Shown here: in pieces, positions 16,458 to 24,466 of the stretch
Numbering within the stretch: position 1 is the first letter of the stretch
Layout of the letters: the number at the start of each line of letters is the position of its first letter
NCBI RefSeq assembly: GCF_002863585.1
Contig: NZ_PGUY01000075.1
Coordinates: forward strand, 1 to 40,097
Reading direction: 5' to 3'
Length of the DNA: 40,097 nt
From: Peribacillus deserti
GTDB taxonomy: Bacteria; Bacillota; Bacilli; Bacillales; DSM-1321
Position numbers and translations under genes: made by a program
The notes under the pieces: model-generated
What the model was told of the DNA's origin: nothing
What the model saw: only the letters and a program-made list of their open reading frames with translations
Database searches by the model: none

Positions 16458-17462
16458 CTAAGCTTTTTCCTTAGTTTTAACCTGCAATTTCGGTTTAATT
16501 CTTGTTTTATGGCTCGGAAAGCCTCTGAAGGCATCTTTTATCGTTAAATATTGCTCCAGTTCATTTAGAAGCTGCAATAATGCCGCTCTGATTTCGAATT
16601 CTTCTCGGGTTTTCGGCAGCTCCATATCCCTGAATTCGTCTCGGAGTACGGCCAGCTTATCAAGATACACGTAGGCAGTATTATAAGGATGAATATGTTC
16701 ACTGAGCTCTTCTATAAAATCAGCAACCTTATTTCCCGGTTCGATAGTTGCCGGTATGGACGATACCAGCGGCAGCAGCCGTTCAATTATGTCAAATTGC
16801 TTTTGGCGCATTCTGAAATATACATAAAAAATATCCTCATTCCTCAGAAAGCGATTTTCTAATTCCTTGGATGCCAGTGATTTAGCCTCGTTTAGAAGCG
16901 TGGAGGTTTCGGTGATTTCCTGCCCAGTCCACACCATTTCATTTGTTCTCAAATAATGAACGATTTCCTTAAAGATGGCATGAAAGTTATCCTCTATTTG
17001 TTCCTGATAGCTCATCAATTTATTGTCTACACTCGGCATGTACAAGTTCATGAGCAAGGCAACACCAATCCCAATGACAATCAACAATATTTCATTATAA
17101 ACAACGCTCCAGGTGATATGGGAAGAGGAATAAAAGTGAAGAATGATGACACTGCTCGTAACCACCCCGCCTTGGACACGAAGCAAAACGGTGACTGGGA
17201 TAAACAGGAGAAGCATAAGGCCGATAACCAGCGGATTGTATCCCAGCAGCTCAAAAAAGGCAGCCGAAAATCCCATGGCAGTCAAACATGCAATCAAACG
17301 ATCCCATGAGGTTCTGAGCGACCGTTTTTTTGTCACTTGAATGCACAAAATGGTTATAATCCCTGCAGAAGCAAAGTTATTCAACCCCACAATCTGGGCC
17401 AGTGAGATCGCAAGCGCTGTACCTATCGCAGTCTTTAAAGTCCGGTATCCTATTCTAAACAT
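16458..17462 (-). CDS. yqjA: Aromatic acid exporter / FUSC family membrane protein (YqjA-like)
   Basis: 334 residues. Four to six membrane helices fill the first 145 residues, with the family phrases GYRTLKTAIGTALAI and WDRLIACLTAMG. A cytoplasmic helical domain (about 150-320) rich in Glu, Leu and Arg follows. The architecture matches the bacterial ArAE_1 subgroup, thought to export aromatic or other organic acids; the substrate is unproven. An ATG is preceded by TTGGAG at about 8 nt. It is probably the first gene of a two-gene unit with the downstream L,D-transpeptidase. The fragment at 4070-4469 is a decayed relative. Confidence 0.88.
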   Translation of the reverse strand: MFRIGYRTLKTAIGTALAISLAQIVGLNNFASAGIITILCIQVTKKRSLRTSWDRLIACLTAMGFSAAFFELLGYNPLVIGLMLLLFIPVTVLLRVQGGVVTSSVIILHFYSSSHITWSVVYNEILLIVIGIGVALLMNLYMPSVDNKLMSYQEQIEDNFHAIFKEIVHYLRTNEMVWTGQEITETSTLLNEAKSLASKELENRFLRNEDIFYVYFRMRQKQFDIIERLLPLVSSIPATIEPGNKVADFIEELSEHIHPYNTAYVYLDKLAVLRDEFRDMELPKTREEFEIRAALLQLLNELEQYLTIKDAFRGFPSHKTRIKPKLQVKTKEKA

Positions 17463-17611
17463 TCTCTTAGCTCCAATTAATTGTTTTACTCGAATTCAAT
17501 CATAGTTTAATTACAGGTTCAAGTATTTAGCAATACTTTACCAGTTATCCTGCAATCCGTAAAATTTAAAGGGGGAATGGCGGCCGCAGCTTTTGATTAT
17601 ATACAAAAATA

Positions 17612-17643
17612 AGCGGGCCTGCTTATGATTCAGCGGGCCCGCT
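17612..17643 (-). terminator. Intrinsic terminator of the art operon
   Basis: AGCGGGCC/GGCCCGCT (8 bp) followed on the minus strand by TATTTTTG, about 20 nt past the artR stop. Confidence 0.75.
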
Positions 17644-17665
17644 CACTACTATGGCATGTAATAGG

Positions 17666-18388
17666 TCAGAGAACTTTTTGCAGAAAATCCTTAGCACGCT
17701 GTGTTTTGGGGCTGCTGAAGAATTCCGCCGGCTCCGCATCCTCCACGAGCTGTCCTCCGTCCAAGAATAATACACGGTCCGCCACTTCACGGGCAAAGCC
17801 CATTTCGTGGGTAACTATGGCCATGGTCATCCCTGTATGAGCCAGGGACTTCATGACCTCCAGCACCTCTTTTACCATCTCAGGATCCAGTGCTGAAGTA
17901 GGCTCATCAAACAGCATTACCTCAGGGTCCATCGCAAGGGCTCTCGCGATTGCAACCCGCTGTTTTTGCCCGCCAGACAAGCGGTTCGGATATTCGTCAG
18001 CTTTTTCCGCAAGACCTACTCTCCGCAGAAGATCCCTGGCTTTTTCCTCCGCTTCCTTCTTCGAAAGTCCTTTTACTTTGACAGGAGCATAAGTAAGGTT
18101 TTGAAGGACTGTCTTATGCGGGAATAAATGAAAGTGCTGAAACACCATTCCAACCTTGGCCCGTACTTTTAAAATATTGGTTTTTTTGCTGGTCACCTCT
18201 TCCCCTTTGATCCAAATGGTACCTTCTGTCGGCTGTTCCAGCAGATTGATGCAGCGGAGGAACGTCGATTTACCAGATCCTGATGGACCGATGATCGCAA
18301 CCACTTCCCCCTCCTTAATTCCAGTATTGATCCCTTTTAACACCTCAAGTTTACCGAAGTGTTTATGAAGATTATCTATTTTAATCAC
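17666..18388 (-). CDS. artR: Amino acid (arginine-type) ABC transporter ATP-binding protein
   Basis: A 240-residue cytoplasmic ATPase of a polar amino acid importer. Walker A is GPSGSGKS at 34-41, the signature LSGGQ at 137-141, Walker B VMLFDE at 157-162 with EPTSALDPE following, and the switch His lies in [11 protein letters not shown]. The GTG start overlaps the end of artQ by 8 nt, which implies translational coupling. Order and sequence match B. subtilis artPQR (yqiXYZ), assigned to arginine uptake; specificity here is inferred from that match. Confidence 0.92.
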   Translation of the reverse strand: MIKIDNLHKHFGKLEVLKGINTGIKEGEVVAIIGPSGSGKSTFLRCINLLEQPTEGTIWIKGEEVTSKKTNILKVRAKVGMVFQHFHLFPHKTVLQNLTYAPVKVKGLSKKEAEEKARDLLRRVGLAEKADEYPNRLSGGQKQRVAIARALAMDPEVMLFDEPTSALDPEMVKEVLEVMKSLAHTGMTMAIVTHEMGFAREVADRVLFLDGGQLVEDAEPAEFFSSPKTQRAKDFLQKVL

Positions 18389-19040
18389 TGCGTCTCATTC
18401 TCCTTTCTACCAGCTTGCCGGCAATGGTCAGTATCATAACGAGAATATAATAAATGAGACCCGCAATCATGATGGGCTCAAAGAATCGATAGCTTTGCCC
18501 GCCAACGATGTATGCCCTTCTCATAATATCATTCAAGCCGATAATTGTAACAACAGCTGATTCCTTTGTTAAGGTAATCATTTCATTCATTAAAGCCGGC
18601 AGAATATTTTTCATGGCCTGCGGGAGAATGATGTCGGTCATCATTTTTCGGTAAGGAACTCCCAGAGCAATCGCTGCTTCCTTCTGTCCCTTATCCACTG
18701 CCATGATACCTGCTCTAATTATTTCTGATATATACGCAGCAGAATTCAATCCAAAGGAAAGAAACGCGGCTGTAAATGGTTCAATCTGAATGCCAAATAC
18801 CTGCGGAGAACCAAAGTAAATCAGCATGAGCTGCAAGACAAGAGGTGTTCCTCTAAATATAGACGTATAAAAGTCAGCCAGCCAATTAAGCGGCTTAATT
18901 GTGCTTATTTTAAAGAGCGATAGAATAATGCCCAGCGAAAACCCCAGCAGGGCGGCTAAAACGACTACCTGTAATGTGATATATATACCTTCTAGAATAT
19001 AAGGAAGAGAAGGCATAACCCGGCTAAAATCTAAGTTCAC
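18381..19040 (-). CDS. artQ: Amino acid (arginine-type) ABC transporter permease
   Basis: A HisM/GlnP-type permease of 219 residues with about five membrane helices. The EAA-type loop ([23 protein letters not shown]) contacts the ATPase. I place the start at the GTG at 19040 (MNLDFSR...). It has GGGAAGGA about 9 nt upstream and gives the same length as B. subtilis ArtQ. The upstream ATG at 19064 lacks an SD. It is separated from artP by a hairpin terminator (19080-19107) and a MITE (19215-19441), so its expression is probably lower than that of the binding protein. Confidence 0.92.
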   Translation of the reverse strand: MNLDFSRVMPSLPYILEGIYITLQVVVLAALLGFSLGIILSLFKISTIKPLNWLADFYTSIFRGTPLVLQLMLIYFGSPQVFGIQIEPFTAAFLSFGLNSAAYISEIIRAGIMAVDKGQKEAAIALGVPYRKMMTDIILPQAMKNILPALMNEMITLTKESAVVTIIGLNDIMRRAYIVGGQSYRFFEPIMIAGLIYYILVMILTIAGKLVERRMRRSD

Positions 19041-19079
19041 TATTTTTCGTCCTTCCCGTTTCATTAATTTCGGTAAAAA

Positions 19080-19107
19080 GGAATGACTCTATTAGTAAAG
19101 TCATTCC
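19080..19107. terminator. Intra-operon hairpin between artP and artQ
   Basis: Perfect 9-bp arms GGAATGACT/AGTCATTCC with a 10-nt loop. On the minus strand TTTTTACC follows, so it can act as a partial terminator or RNA-processing block between artP and artQ. This would give more binding protein than permease. Confidence 0.7.
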
Positions 19108-19214
19108 TTTTATAAACGATTGTTTTTATACAAGCTGTTAAACAAGCCTGTGGACTTCCTCCTTTTCGCTAATCAACAGATGCTAAAACATGGAATATAA
19201 CAATTTATTAAATA

Positions 19215-19441
19215 GGCTCTTTTCTAAAAGATTGTTGTTTTTTAATAAGTTTTGTTACACCACCCTATTGTTCAGTCAGGTCGATTGGAGCGTAAGGTGC
19301 GAGACTCCTGCGGGAGCAGCGGGACAGGTGAGACCCCGCAGGCGAAGCCGAGGAGGCTCACCGCCCGCCCCGCGGAAAGCGAGCATCCTGGAGCGGAAAT
19401 CAACCTCTTGTTCAATAGCAACAAAGTTTGCGAAAACAGCC
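19215..19441 (+). mobile_element. MITE-like element, full-length copy, with 8-bp target duplication
   Basis: A 227-bp element with the same ends as the copy at 12256-12373 (GGCTCTTTTC... and ...CGAAAACAGCC). It is flanked by exact ATTAAATA duplications (19207-19214 and 19442-19449). The centre is GC-rich, self-complementary and without a meaningful reading frame. No transposase is encoded. GG-TCTTT ends with 8-bp duplications recall ISL3-family insertion sequences, which could mobilise it. It is inserted 6 bp (plus the duplication) past the artP stop codon, inside the artPQR operon, in antisense orientation to the operon. Confidence 0.8.
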
Positions 19442-19455
19442 ATTAAATAAAACGA

Positions 19456-20253
19456 TTATTTTGCGTCACTGCCAAACCATTTAATAATGAGCTTATCTAA
19501 CTCACCGTTTTCTTTCATTTTCTTCAGTTCAGCGTTAAATTCTTCTGTCAGCTTGCTGTCTTTTTGGAACGCAATCGCAGAACCCGCTTCCCCTTCATCG
19601 ACTGGAATCTCATAGCTGACAAGATCTTTATTATCTTCAAGGTATCCTTTTGCTACCGTATCTTCAATAATCGCTGCATCCAACCGGCCAGCAGAGATTT
19701 CCTGAATAAGTTCAGGAATACGATTCCGGCTGTCTGTTTTCAGATCGATTTTCTCTTTTTTCTTTAAATCCCCGGCAATGCCTTCTTGAATGGAACCAAG
19801 CTGTACTCCGACTGTTTTCCCGTTAAGGTCTTCTTTGGCTTTAATGCCGCTGTCTTTTTTCGTTACGATTAAATGTTTAGCAGAATAGTAGATATCACTG
19901 AAATCCACACTCTTTTTACGCTCTTCATTTGGGGTCATTCCAGCTAAAACAAAATCGATCTGCTTGTTCTGAAGAGCTGTTACCAATCCATTAAACTCCA
20001 TATCTTGGATTTCCACTTTGTAACCCAAATTTTTCGCAATGGCCTTAGCAATATCCACATCAAAACCGATGATTTCGTCGCTTTTGGCTGTATCTATATA
20101 CTCGAATGGGCGATAATCCGCAGATGTACCCATTTTTAATACTTTTGTTTCTTCTCCTTGTTCCTGTCCTCCGCTTTTTTCGGAAGTTCCGCAAGCTGAA
20201 AGCACCCCAGCCAATAATAGAGCTGCAAACGCTGCTGATAGCCACTTTTTCAT
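19456..20253 (-). CDS. artP: Amino acid (arginine-type) ABC transporter substrate-binding lipoprotein
   Basis: A 265-residue SBP_bac_3-type lipoprotein. The lipobox LSAC places the lipidated Cys at residue 21 after a typical signal peptide; a Ser/Gly/Glu-rich linker follows. The binding fold has the family segments GTSADYRPFEY, IGFDVDIAKAIAKNLGYK, FVLAGMTPNEERKKSVDFSD and VGVQLGSIQEG. It is anchored outside the membrane to deliver the amino acid to ArtQ. The ATG has AGGAGG about 8 nt upstream. The arginine assignment rests on similarity to B. subtilis ArtP; other basic amino acids or glutamine are possible. Confidence 0.92.
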   Translation of the reverse strand: MKKWLSAAFAALLLAGVLSACGTSEKSGGQEQGEETKVLKMGTSADYRPFEYIDTAKSDEIIGFDVDIAKAIAKNLGYKVEIQDMEFNGLVTALQNKQIDFVLAGMTPNEERKKSVDFSDIYYSAKHLIVTKKDSGIKAKEDLNGKTVGVQLGSIQEGIAGDLKKKEKIDLKTDSRNRIPELIQEISAGRLDAAIIEDTVAKGYLEDNKDLVSYEIPVDEGEAGSAIAFQKDSKLTEEFNAELKKMKENGELDKLIIKWFGSDAK

Positions 20254-20272
20254 GAAATAAGCCTCCTAAAAT

Positions 20273-20318
20273 AGTAATCTGAAAATTATAATAAGTCAGT
20301 TTAGTTCATTATGAACTA
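20273..20318 (-). promoter_or_regulatory. artP promoter with CodY-like box and palindromic operator
   Basis: An exact TATAAT on the minus strand (20285-20290) is overlapped by AATTTTCAGATTACT (20273-20287), three mismatches from the CodY box AATTTTCWGAAAATT. The -35 region is occupied by a perfect palindrome with 8-bp arms, TAGTTCATTATGAACTA (20302-20318). Such overlap suggests repression when amino acids or GTP are plentiful. Confidence 0.4.
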
Positions 20319-20401
20319 TACCACCATAATTTTCAAGTTTCATATTGATGTAATATTTATACGATAGTTTGTATTTTAACACATGTATTCTTAAATGAAA
20401 A

Positions 20402-20415
20402 TACATTTTTATTCA
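20402..20415 (-). promoter_or_regulatory. Possible ARG box (ArgR/AhrC) upstream of artP
   Basis: On the minus strand TGAATAAAAATGTA matches the ARG-box core TGAATWWWWATTCA at 12 of 14 positions, about 110 nt upstream of the artP -10. It would fit arginine control of an arginine importer. Only one clear box is seen. Confidence 0.3.
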
Positions 20416-20532
20416 AATGGAAATGTGATAATACGCGGAATTTCACAAATAATAGCTTATGTTTATGCGAATAAATGTATAAAAGATTTAATTTTGATAC
20501 AATAACTTTTTATTTAATATTGCTCCTTGCTG

Positions 20533-20558
20533 AAAAAAAAACCCGCCAAATTGGCGGG
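20533..20558 (-). terminator. Intrinsic terminator of brxB
   Basis: CCCGCC/GGCGGG-type stem followed on the minus strand by a run of nine or more T. It lies 15 nt past the brxB stop. Confidence 0.85.
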
Positions 20559-20573
20559 CTTTCAGATTTCAGA

Positions 20574-21011
20574 TTATAGTTCTTCACAATATTCGTCGAA
20601 ATAGGATTGCAGCTTATTTACAACAGACATTGGCTCATGTCCTTCAATTTCATGGCGTTCGACCATTTTTACTAATTTCCCATCCTTCAGCAGTGCAAAT
20701 GATGGAGAAGACGGCGGATATCCTGTAAAGAAGCTTCTAGCCTTTTCAGTAGCTTCTTTATCCTGGCCTGCAAATACAGTTACCAGATGGTCAGGACGCT
20801 TATCGAAATGAATAGAATGTGCAGCAGCAGGGCGGGCTATGCCACCAGCACATCCACAGACGGAGTTAACCATTACAAGAGTCGTTCCTTTTTCATTTAG
20901 AGCGCTTTCCACTTCTTCCGGTGTTTTCAATTCAGTGTAGCCGGCAGCAGAGATCTCCTGTCTTGCCTGGCGTACTATATCATTCATGAATAAATTAAAG
21001 TCCATATTCAA
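20574..21011 (-). CDS. brxB: Bacilliredoxin BrxB
   Basis: A 145-residue DUF1094 protein with the CGC active-site motif (Cys52-Gly-Cys54, context [14 protein letters not shown]). Bacilliredoxins remove bacillithiol from S-bacillithiolated proteins after oxidative stress in the cytosol. The start is TTG (MNMDFN...), which gives the same N-terminus and length as B. subtilis BrxB (YqiW) and has GGAGG 8-9 nt upstream; the frame is open ten codons further. Monocistronic, with its own promoter and terminator. It implies a bacillithiol-producing organism. Confidence 0.93.
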   Translation of the reverse strand: MNMDFNLFMNDIVRQARQEISAAGYTELKTPEEVESALNEKGTTLVMVNSVCGCAGGIARPAAAHSIHFDKRPDHLVTVFAGQDKEATEKARSFFTGYPPSSPSFALLKDGKLVKMVERHEIEGHEPMSVVNKLQSYFDEYCEEL

Positions 21012-21045
21012 TGTTTCTTCCTCCTTCGTTAAGTCCTTCATTAAT

Positions 21046-21074
21046 AATATATCAATTCGGACAGATAATCACAA
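21046..21074 (-). promoter_or_regulatory. Sigma-A promoter of brxB
   Basis: TTGTGA (21069-21074), 17 nt, TATATT (21046-21051) on the minus strand, about 35 nt ahead of the TTG start. Confidence 0.6.
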
Positions 21075-21184
21075 TGAAGCCGACCTCAGGATTTTTATAA
21101 AAAATTTCGTTATTTTAGTTTAATATTGTAAGGCCAGGGAAAGATAGTAGTACATCTAGAACCATACCCCTAAACTCCCTAGGT

Positions 21185-21221
21185 TGGATAGCGCAGGAGT
21201 GCGCTATCCATTTTCTTTTTT
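21185..21221 (+). terminator. Strong orphan plus-strand terminator
   Basis: A perfect 11-bp stem TGGATAGCGCA/TGCGCTATCCA with a GGAG tetraloop, followed by TTTTCTTTTTT on the plus strand. No plus-strand gene lies upstream. On the minus strand the stem is not followed by T, so it is not a conventional meaB terminator. It may end a small plus-strand RNA starting somewhere after about 21060. Confidence 0.65.
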
Positions 21222-21230
21222 ACAACCTAT

Positions 21231-22295
21231 TTAATCTTTCATGGCGTCCCGAAAATAATGAAATAACTCCTGTACGGCTTTGGCTGCTGGTTTTATTCCT
21301 GCTGTTACTTCCTTCTGGACTGCCGGAAGCAGATTCTGAATGGCCCTATTTTGATAAAATAAGTTTGTCAGCTGCTCAGAAATCAGTGAACTCATCCAAT
21401 CTTTCAACTGATTATTACGCCTCTCCTGCAAAATCCCCGAAGCTCCACAGGCTTCTCTAAATCTCTTGATGACATGCCAAAATTCTTCAATGCCTTTTAA
21501 TGTAAGAGCTGAACAGGTGTATGCCCTGGTTTCCCAGCCTGTAGTTGCCGGCTGTATGAAATGAAGAATCCGGTTATACTCCGCTCTTGTTTTTTCTGCA
21601 AACGGGATATTACTGCCATCCGCTTTATTTACTAGAACAGCATCTGCAAGCTCCATGATCCCTTTTTTCATTCCCTGAAGTTCATCGCCTGCTCCTGTTA
21701 AAACTAAAAGTAAAAAGAAGTCGACCATTTCCCTTACCATCGCTTCACTTTGACCTACACCTACTGTTTCCACCAAAATTACATCAAAACCGGCGGCTTC
21801 ACATATCGTAATGCTCTCCCGGGTCTTACGATGGACACCGCCAAGCGTACCTCCTGTTGGAGACGGCCTGATAAAGGCATTCGGATTTCTCGCTAACTCC
21901 TCCATCCTGGTTTTATCACCGAGAATGCTGCCTCCGCTTAAGGTTGAGCTTGGGTCTACGGCCAGGACAGCAACTCGATACCCCGTATTGCATAAATAGG
22001 TCCCAAATGCTTCTATGAACGTACTCTTTCCAGCTCCGGGCACACCCGAGATTCCTATTCTGATAGAATCGGTCCGTTCGGACTGTAATTTTTCCAGCAG
22101 TTTCTGTGCACTCTCAAAGTGGCGGCTGGCATTACTCTCGATAAGCGTTATGGCTTTTGCAAGCTTAGCCCTGTCGCCCTCAAGGATGCCTTTATATAAA
22201 TCATCAATATCAGGATCCGCTGCTGTATTCTTTTTAAAAAATTTTCTTCTAGGATTGCCATTCCCAGCAAGGTTTGCTTGATCATCAGACTTCAT
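21231..22295 (-). CDS. meaB: Methylmalonyl-CoA mutase accessory GTPase MeaB
   Basis: A 354-residue G3E-family P-loop GTPase that escorts adenosylcobalamin loading and protects methylmalonyl-CoA mutase from inactivation. Walker A is GVPGAGKS at 84-91. Further GTPase motifs are VDPSSTLSGGSILGDKTRM, VETVGVGQSE (the Asp/Glu switch region) and NKAD for guanine specificity. A C-terminal helical dimerisation arm is present. Its ATG overlaps the mutB stop by 1 nt (TAATG), so it is translationally coupled to mutB as the third gene of the operon. Confidence 0.95.
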   Translation of the reverse strand: MKSDDQANLAGNGNPRRKFFKKNTAADPDIDDLYKGILEGDRAKLAKAITLIESNASRHFESAQKLLEKLQSERTDSIRIGISGVPGAGKSTFIEAFGTYLCNTGYRVAVLAVDPSSTLSGGSILGDKTRMEELARNPNAFIRPSPTGGTLGGVHRKTRESITICEAAGFDVILVETVGVGQSEAMVREMVDFFLLLVLTGAGDELQGMKKGIMELADAVLVNKADGSNIPFAEKTRAEYNRILHFIQPATTGWETRAYTCSALTLKGIEEFWHVIKRFREACGASGILQERRNNQLKDWMSSLISEQLTNLFYQNRAIQNLLPAVQKEVTAGIKPAAKAVQELFHYFRDAMKD

Positions 22296-24466
22296 TAATC
22301 AGACACTTCCTCGTACCCAAGGCGTGTATAAATTTCTTGAATAAGCTGTACCGCAGCCCTTGGAATGATCGTTCCCGGACCAAAAATCAGGGAGGCGCCA
22401 TTCTCTTTAAGGAACTGGTAATCCTGAGCAGGAATTACCCCGCCGGCAATAATTAAGATATCCTCTCTCCCCAGCTTCTTTAACTCTTTTTTCAGTTCAG
22501 GCAGTAAAGTTTTATGTCCGCCGGCAAGTGAACTCATTCCGATTACATGCACATCATTTTCTACAGCCTGGAGAGCGGTTTCTTCCGGAGTCTGGAATAA
22601 CGGTCCGATGTCAACATCAAAGCCAAGGTCAGCGAAAGCGGTAGCTACCACTTTTGCCCCTCTGTCATGTCCATCCTGTCCCATTTTGGCGACAAGAATC
22701 CGCGGGCGGCGCCCCTCCAGCTGCAAAAACTCCTGCGTAAGTTCCTGAACTTCCTTTATTTCATCTTCGTTGGAGTAAGAATTGCTATAAATACCGCTTA
22801 TAGAACGGATGATGGCTTTATGCCGGCCTGAAACAGACTCAATCGCATTTGAAATTTCCCCGACAGTCGCTCTTTCCCTTGCCGCCTCTACGGCTAGTTC
22901 CAGCAGATTTCCGCAGCCTGTTTTCGCCGATCTTGTAATAGCCTCGAGAGCAGCCTTCACTTTTTCTTCGTTTCTTTCACGTTTTAATTTCTTTAATTTT
23001 TCAATTTGGCTCAGACGAACGGCTGTATTATCTACTTCCAATATTTCCAGCTCATCTTCTTTTTCAAGACGGAAGGCATTTACACCTACAATCATCTCTT
23101 TACCAGAATCGATATGTGCCTGTCTTTTTGCTGCAGCCTCTTCAATCTTCATTTTAGGAAGCCCTGTTTCATTTGCTTTTGACATGCCGCCTAAGCTCTC
23201 GATTTCCTCAAGATGCGACCATGCCTTTTTGATCAGACCGTCAGTCAGAGCCTCCATGTAATACGACCCTCCCCACGGGTCAATTACATGGGTGATACCG
23301 GTTTCTTCCTGAAGGTACAGCTGCGTATTCCTCGCAATCCGGGCAGAAAACTCAGTAGGGAGCGCTATGGCTTCATCCAATGCGTTCGTATGCAGGGACT
23401 GTGTGTGTCCCATCGCTGCAGCATGCGCTTCAATCAACGTCCTGGTTACATTATTGAAGGGGTCTTGTTCCGCAAGACTCCAACCCGAGGTCTGGCAATG
23501 AGTTCTAAGTGCCAGAGACTTCGGATTCTCCGGTTTAAACTGTCTCATAAGTTTAGCCCAGATAAACCTGGCTGCGCGGAGCTTAGCAACCTCCATAAAA
23601 TAGTTCATCCCAATCGCCCAAAAGAACGAAAGTCTTGGCGCAAAGGTATCGATATCGATTCCTGCCCCAATTCCTGTCTTTACATATTCCAAACCATTTG
23701 CAAGAGTATAGGCAAGCTCAATGTCTGCGGGAGCTCCCGCTTCCTGCATATGATATCCTGAAATCGAGATGCTGTTGAACTTAGGCATATGCTTTGAAGT
23801 ATATTCAAAAATATCAGCTATAATTTTCATGGACATGTCAGGTGGATAAATATACGTATTCCGAACCATATATTCTTTCAATATATCATTTTGGATGGTT
23901 CCGGAAAGCTGTTCCCCGCTTACCCCCTGCTCCTCTGCTGTCACAATAAAATACGCTAATATAGGAAGAACCGCCCCATTCATCGTCATGGACACAGACA
24001 TTTGGTCAAGAGGTATTTCGTCAAATAATATTTTCATATCGTTTACTGAGTCGATTGCCACCCCAGCCTTGCCAACGTCACTCATGACGCGGGGATGATC
24101 TGAATCATATCCTCTATGTGTGGCAAGATCAAAGGCAACCGATAAACCTTTTTGCCCCATTGCAAGGTTCCGCTTATAAAAAGCATTCGATTCCTCTGCC
24201 GTGGAAAAGCCGGCATACTGCCTGACCGTCCAGGGTCTGTTCACATACATAGTTGGATATGGCCCACGGGTGAACGGCGCAATTCCCGGGTAGTTCAAAT
24301 GATGGTCCAGGTCCTTTATATCTTCTTCAGTATAAACCGTCCTGAGAGGAATTTCTTCGTTGGTCAAATAATCCCTATCCTCATTAAAAGCTGAAGAATG
24401 CATCTGAACTCCCTTGCTTTGCAATGCAGTGTTCAGATTAATATTTTGAAAGTTGGGTTTTGCCAT
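22295..24466 (-). CDS. mutB: Methylmalonyl-CoA mutase large (catalytic) subunit
   Basis: A 723-residue adenosylcobalamin enzyme that isomerises (R)-methylmalonyl-CoA to succinyl-CoA. The N-terminal TIM barrel carries [20 protein letters not shown]-type substrate contacts, [25 protein letters not shown] and [11 protein letters not shown]. The C-terminal cobalamin domain (about 588-723) has DGHDRG with the cobalt-ligating His600, then GLDV/GP- and SLAGGHKTL-type segments. Length and motifs are complete. Its ATG follows the mutA stop codon directly, and its stop overlaps the meaB start. Confidence 0.97.
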   Translation of the reverse strand: MAKPNFQNINLNTALQSKGVQMHSSAFNEDRDYLTNEEIPLRTVYTEEDIKDLDHHLNYPGIAPFTRGPYPTMYVNRPWTVRQYAGFSTAEESNAFYKRNLAMGQKGLSVAFDLATHRGYDSDHPRVMSDVGKAGVAIDSVNDMKILFDEIPLDQMSVSMTMNGAVLPILAYFIVTAEEQGVSGEQLSGTIQNDILKEYMVRNTYIYPPDMSMKIIADIFEYTSKHMPKFNSISISGYHMQEAGAPADIELAYTLANGLEYVKTGIGAGIDIDTFAPRLSFFWAIGMNYFMEVAKLRAARFIWAKLMRQFKPENPKSLALRTHCQTSGWSLAEQDPFNNVTRTLIEAHAAAMGHTQSLHTNALDEAIALPTEFSARIARNTQLYLQEETGITHVIDPWGGSYYMEALTDGLIKKAWSHLEEIESLGGMSKANETGLPKMKIEEAAAKRQAHIDSGKEMIVGVNAFRLEKEDELEILEVDNTAVRLSQIEKLKKLKRERNEEKVKAALEAITRSAKTGCGNLLELAVEAARERATVGEISNAIESVSGRHKAIIRSISGIYSNSYSNEDEIKEVQELTQEFLQLEGRRPRILVAKMGQDGHDRGAKVVATAFADLGFDVDIGPLFQTPEETALQAVENDVHVIGMSSLAGGHKTLLPELKKELKKLGREDILIIAGGVIPAQDYQFLKENGASLIFGPGTIIPRAAVQLIQEIYTRLGYEEVSD

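Noticed and set aside
19190-19450. Arg/Pro-rich plus-strand frames
   Set aside because: They are translations of the GC-rich MITE centre, with no SD.
23213-23761. 182-codon plus-strand frame in mutB
   Set aside because: Antisense shadow of a strongly conserved coding region, with no SD or family resemblance.
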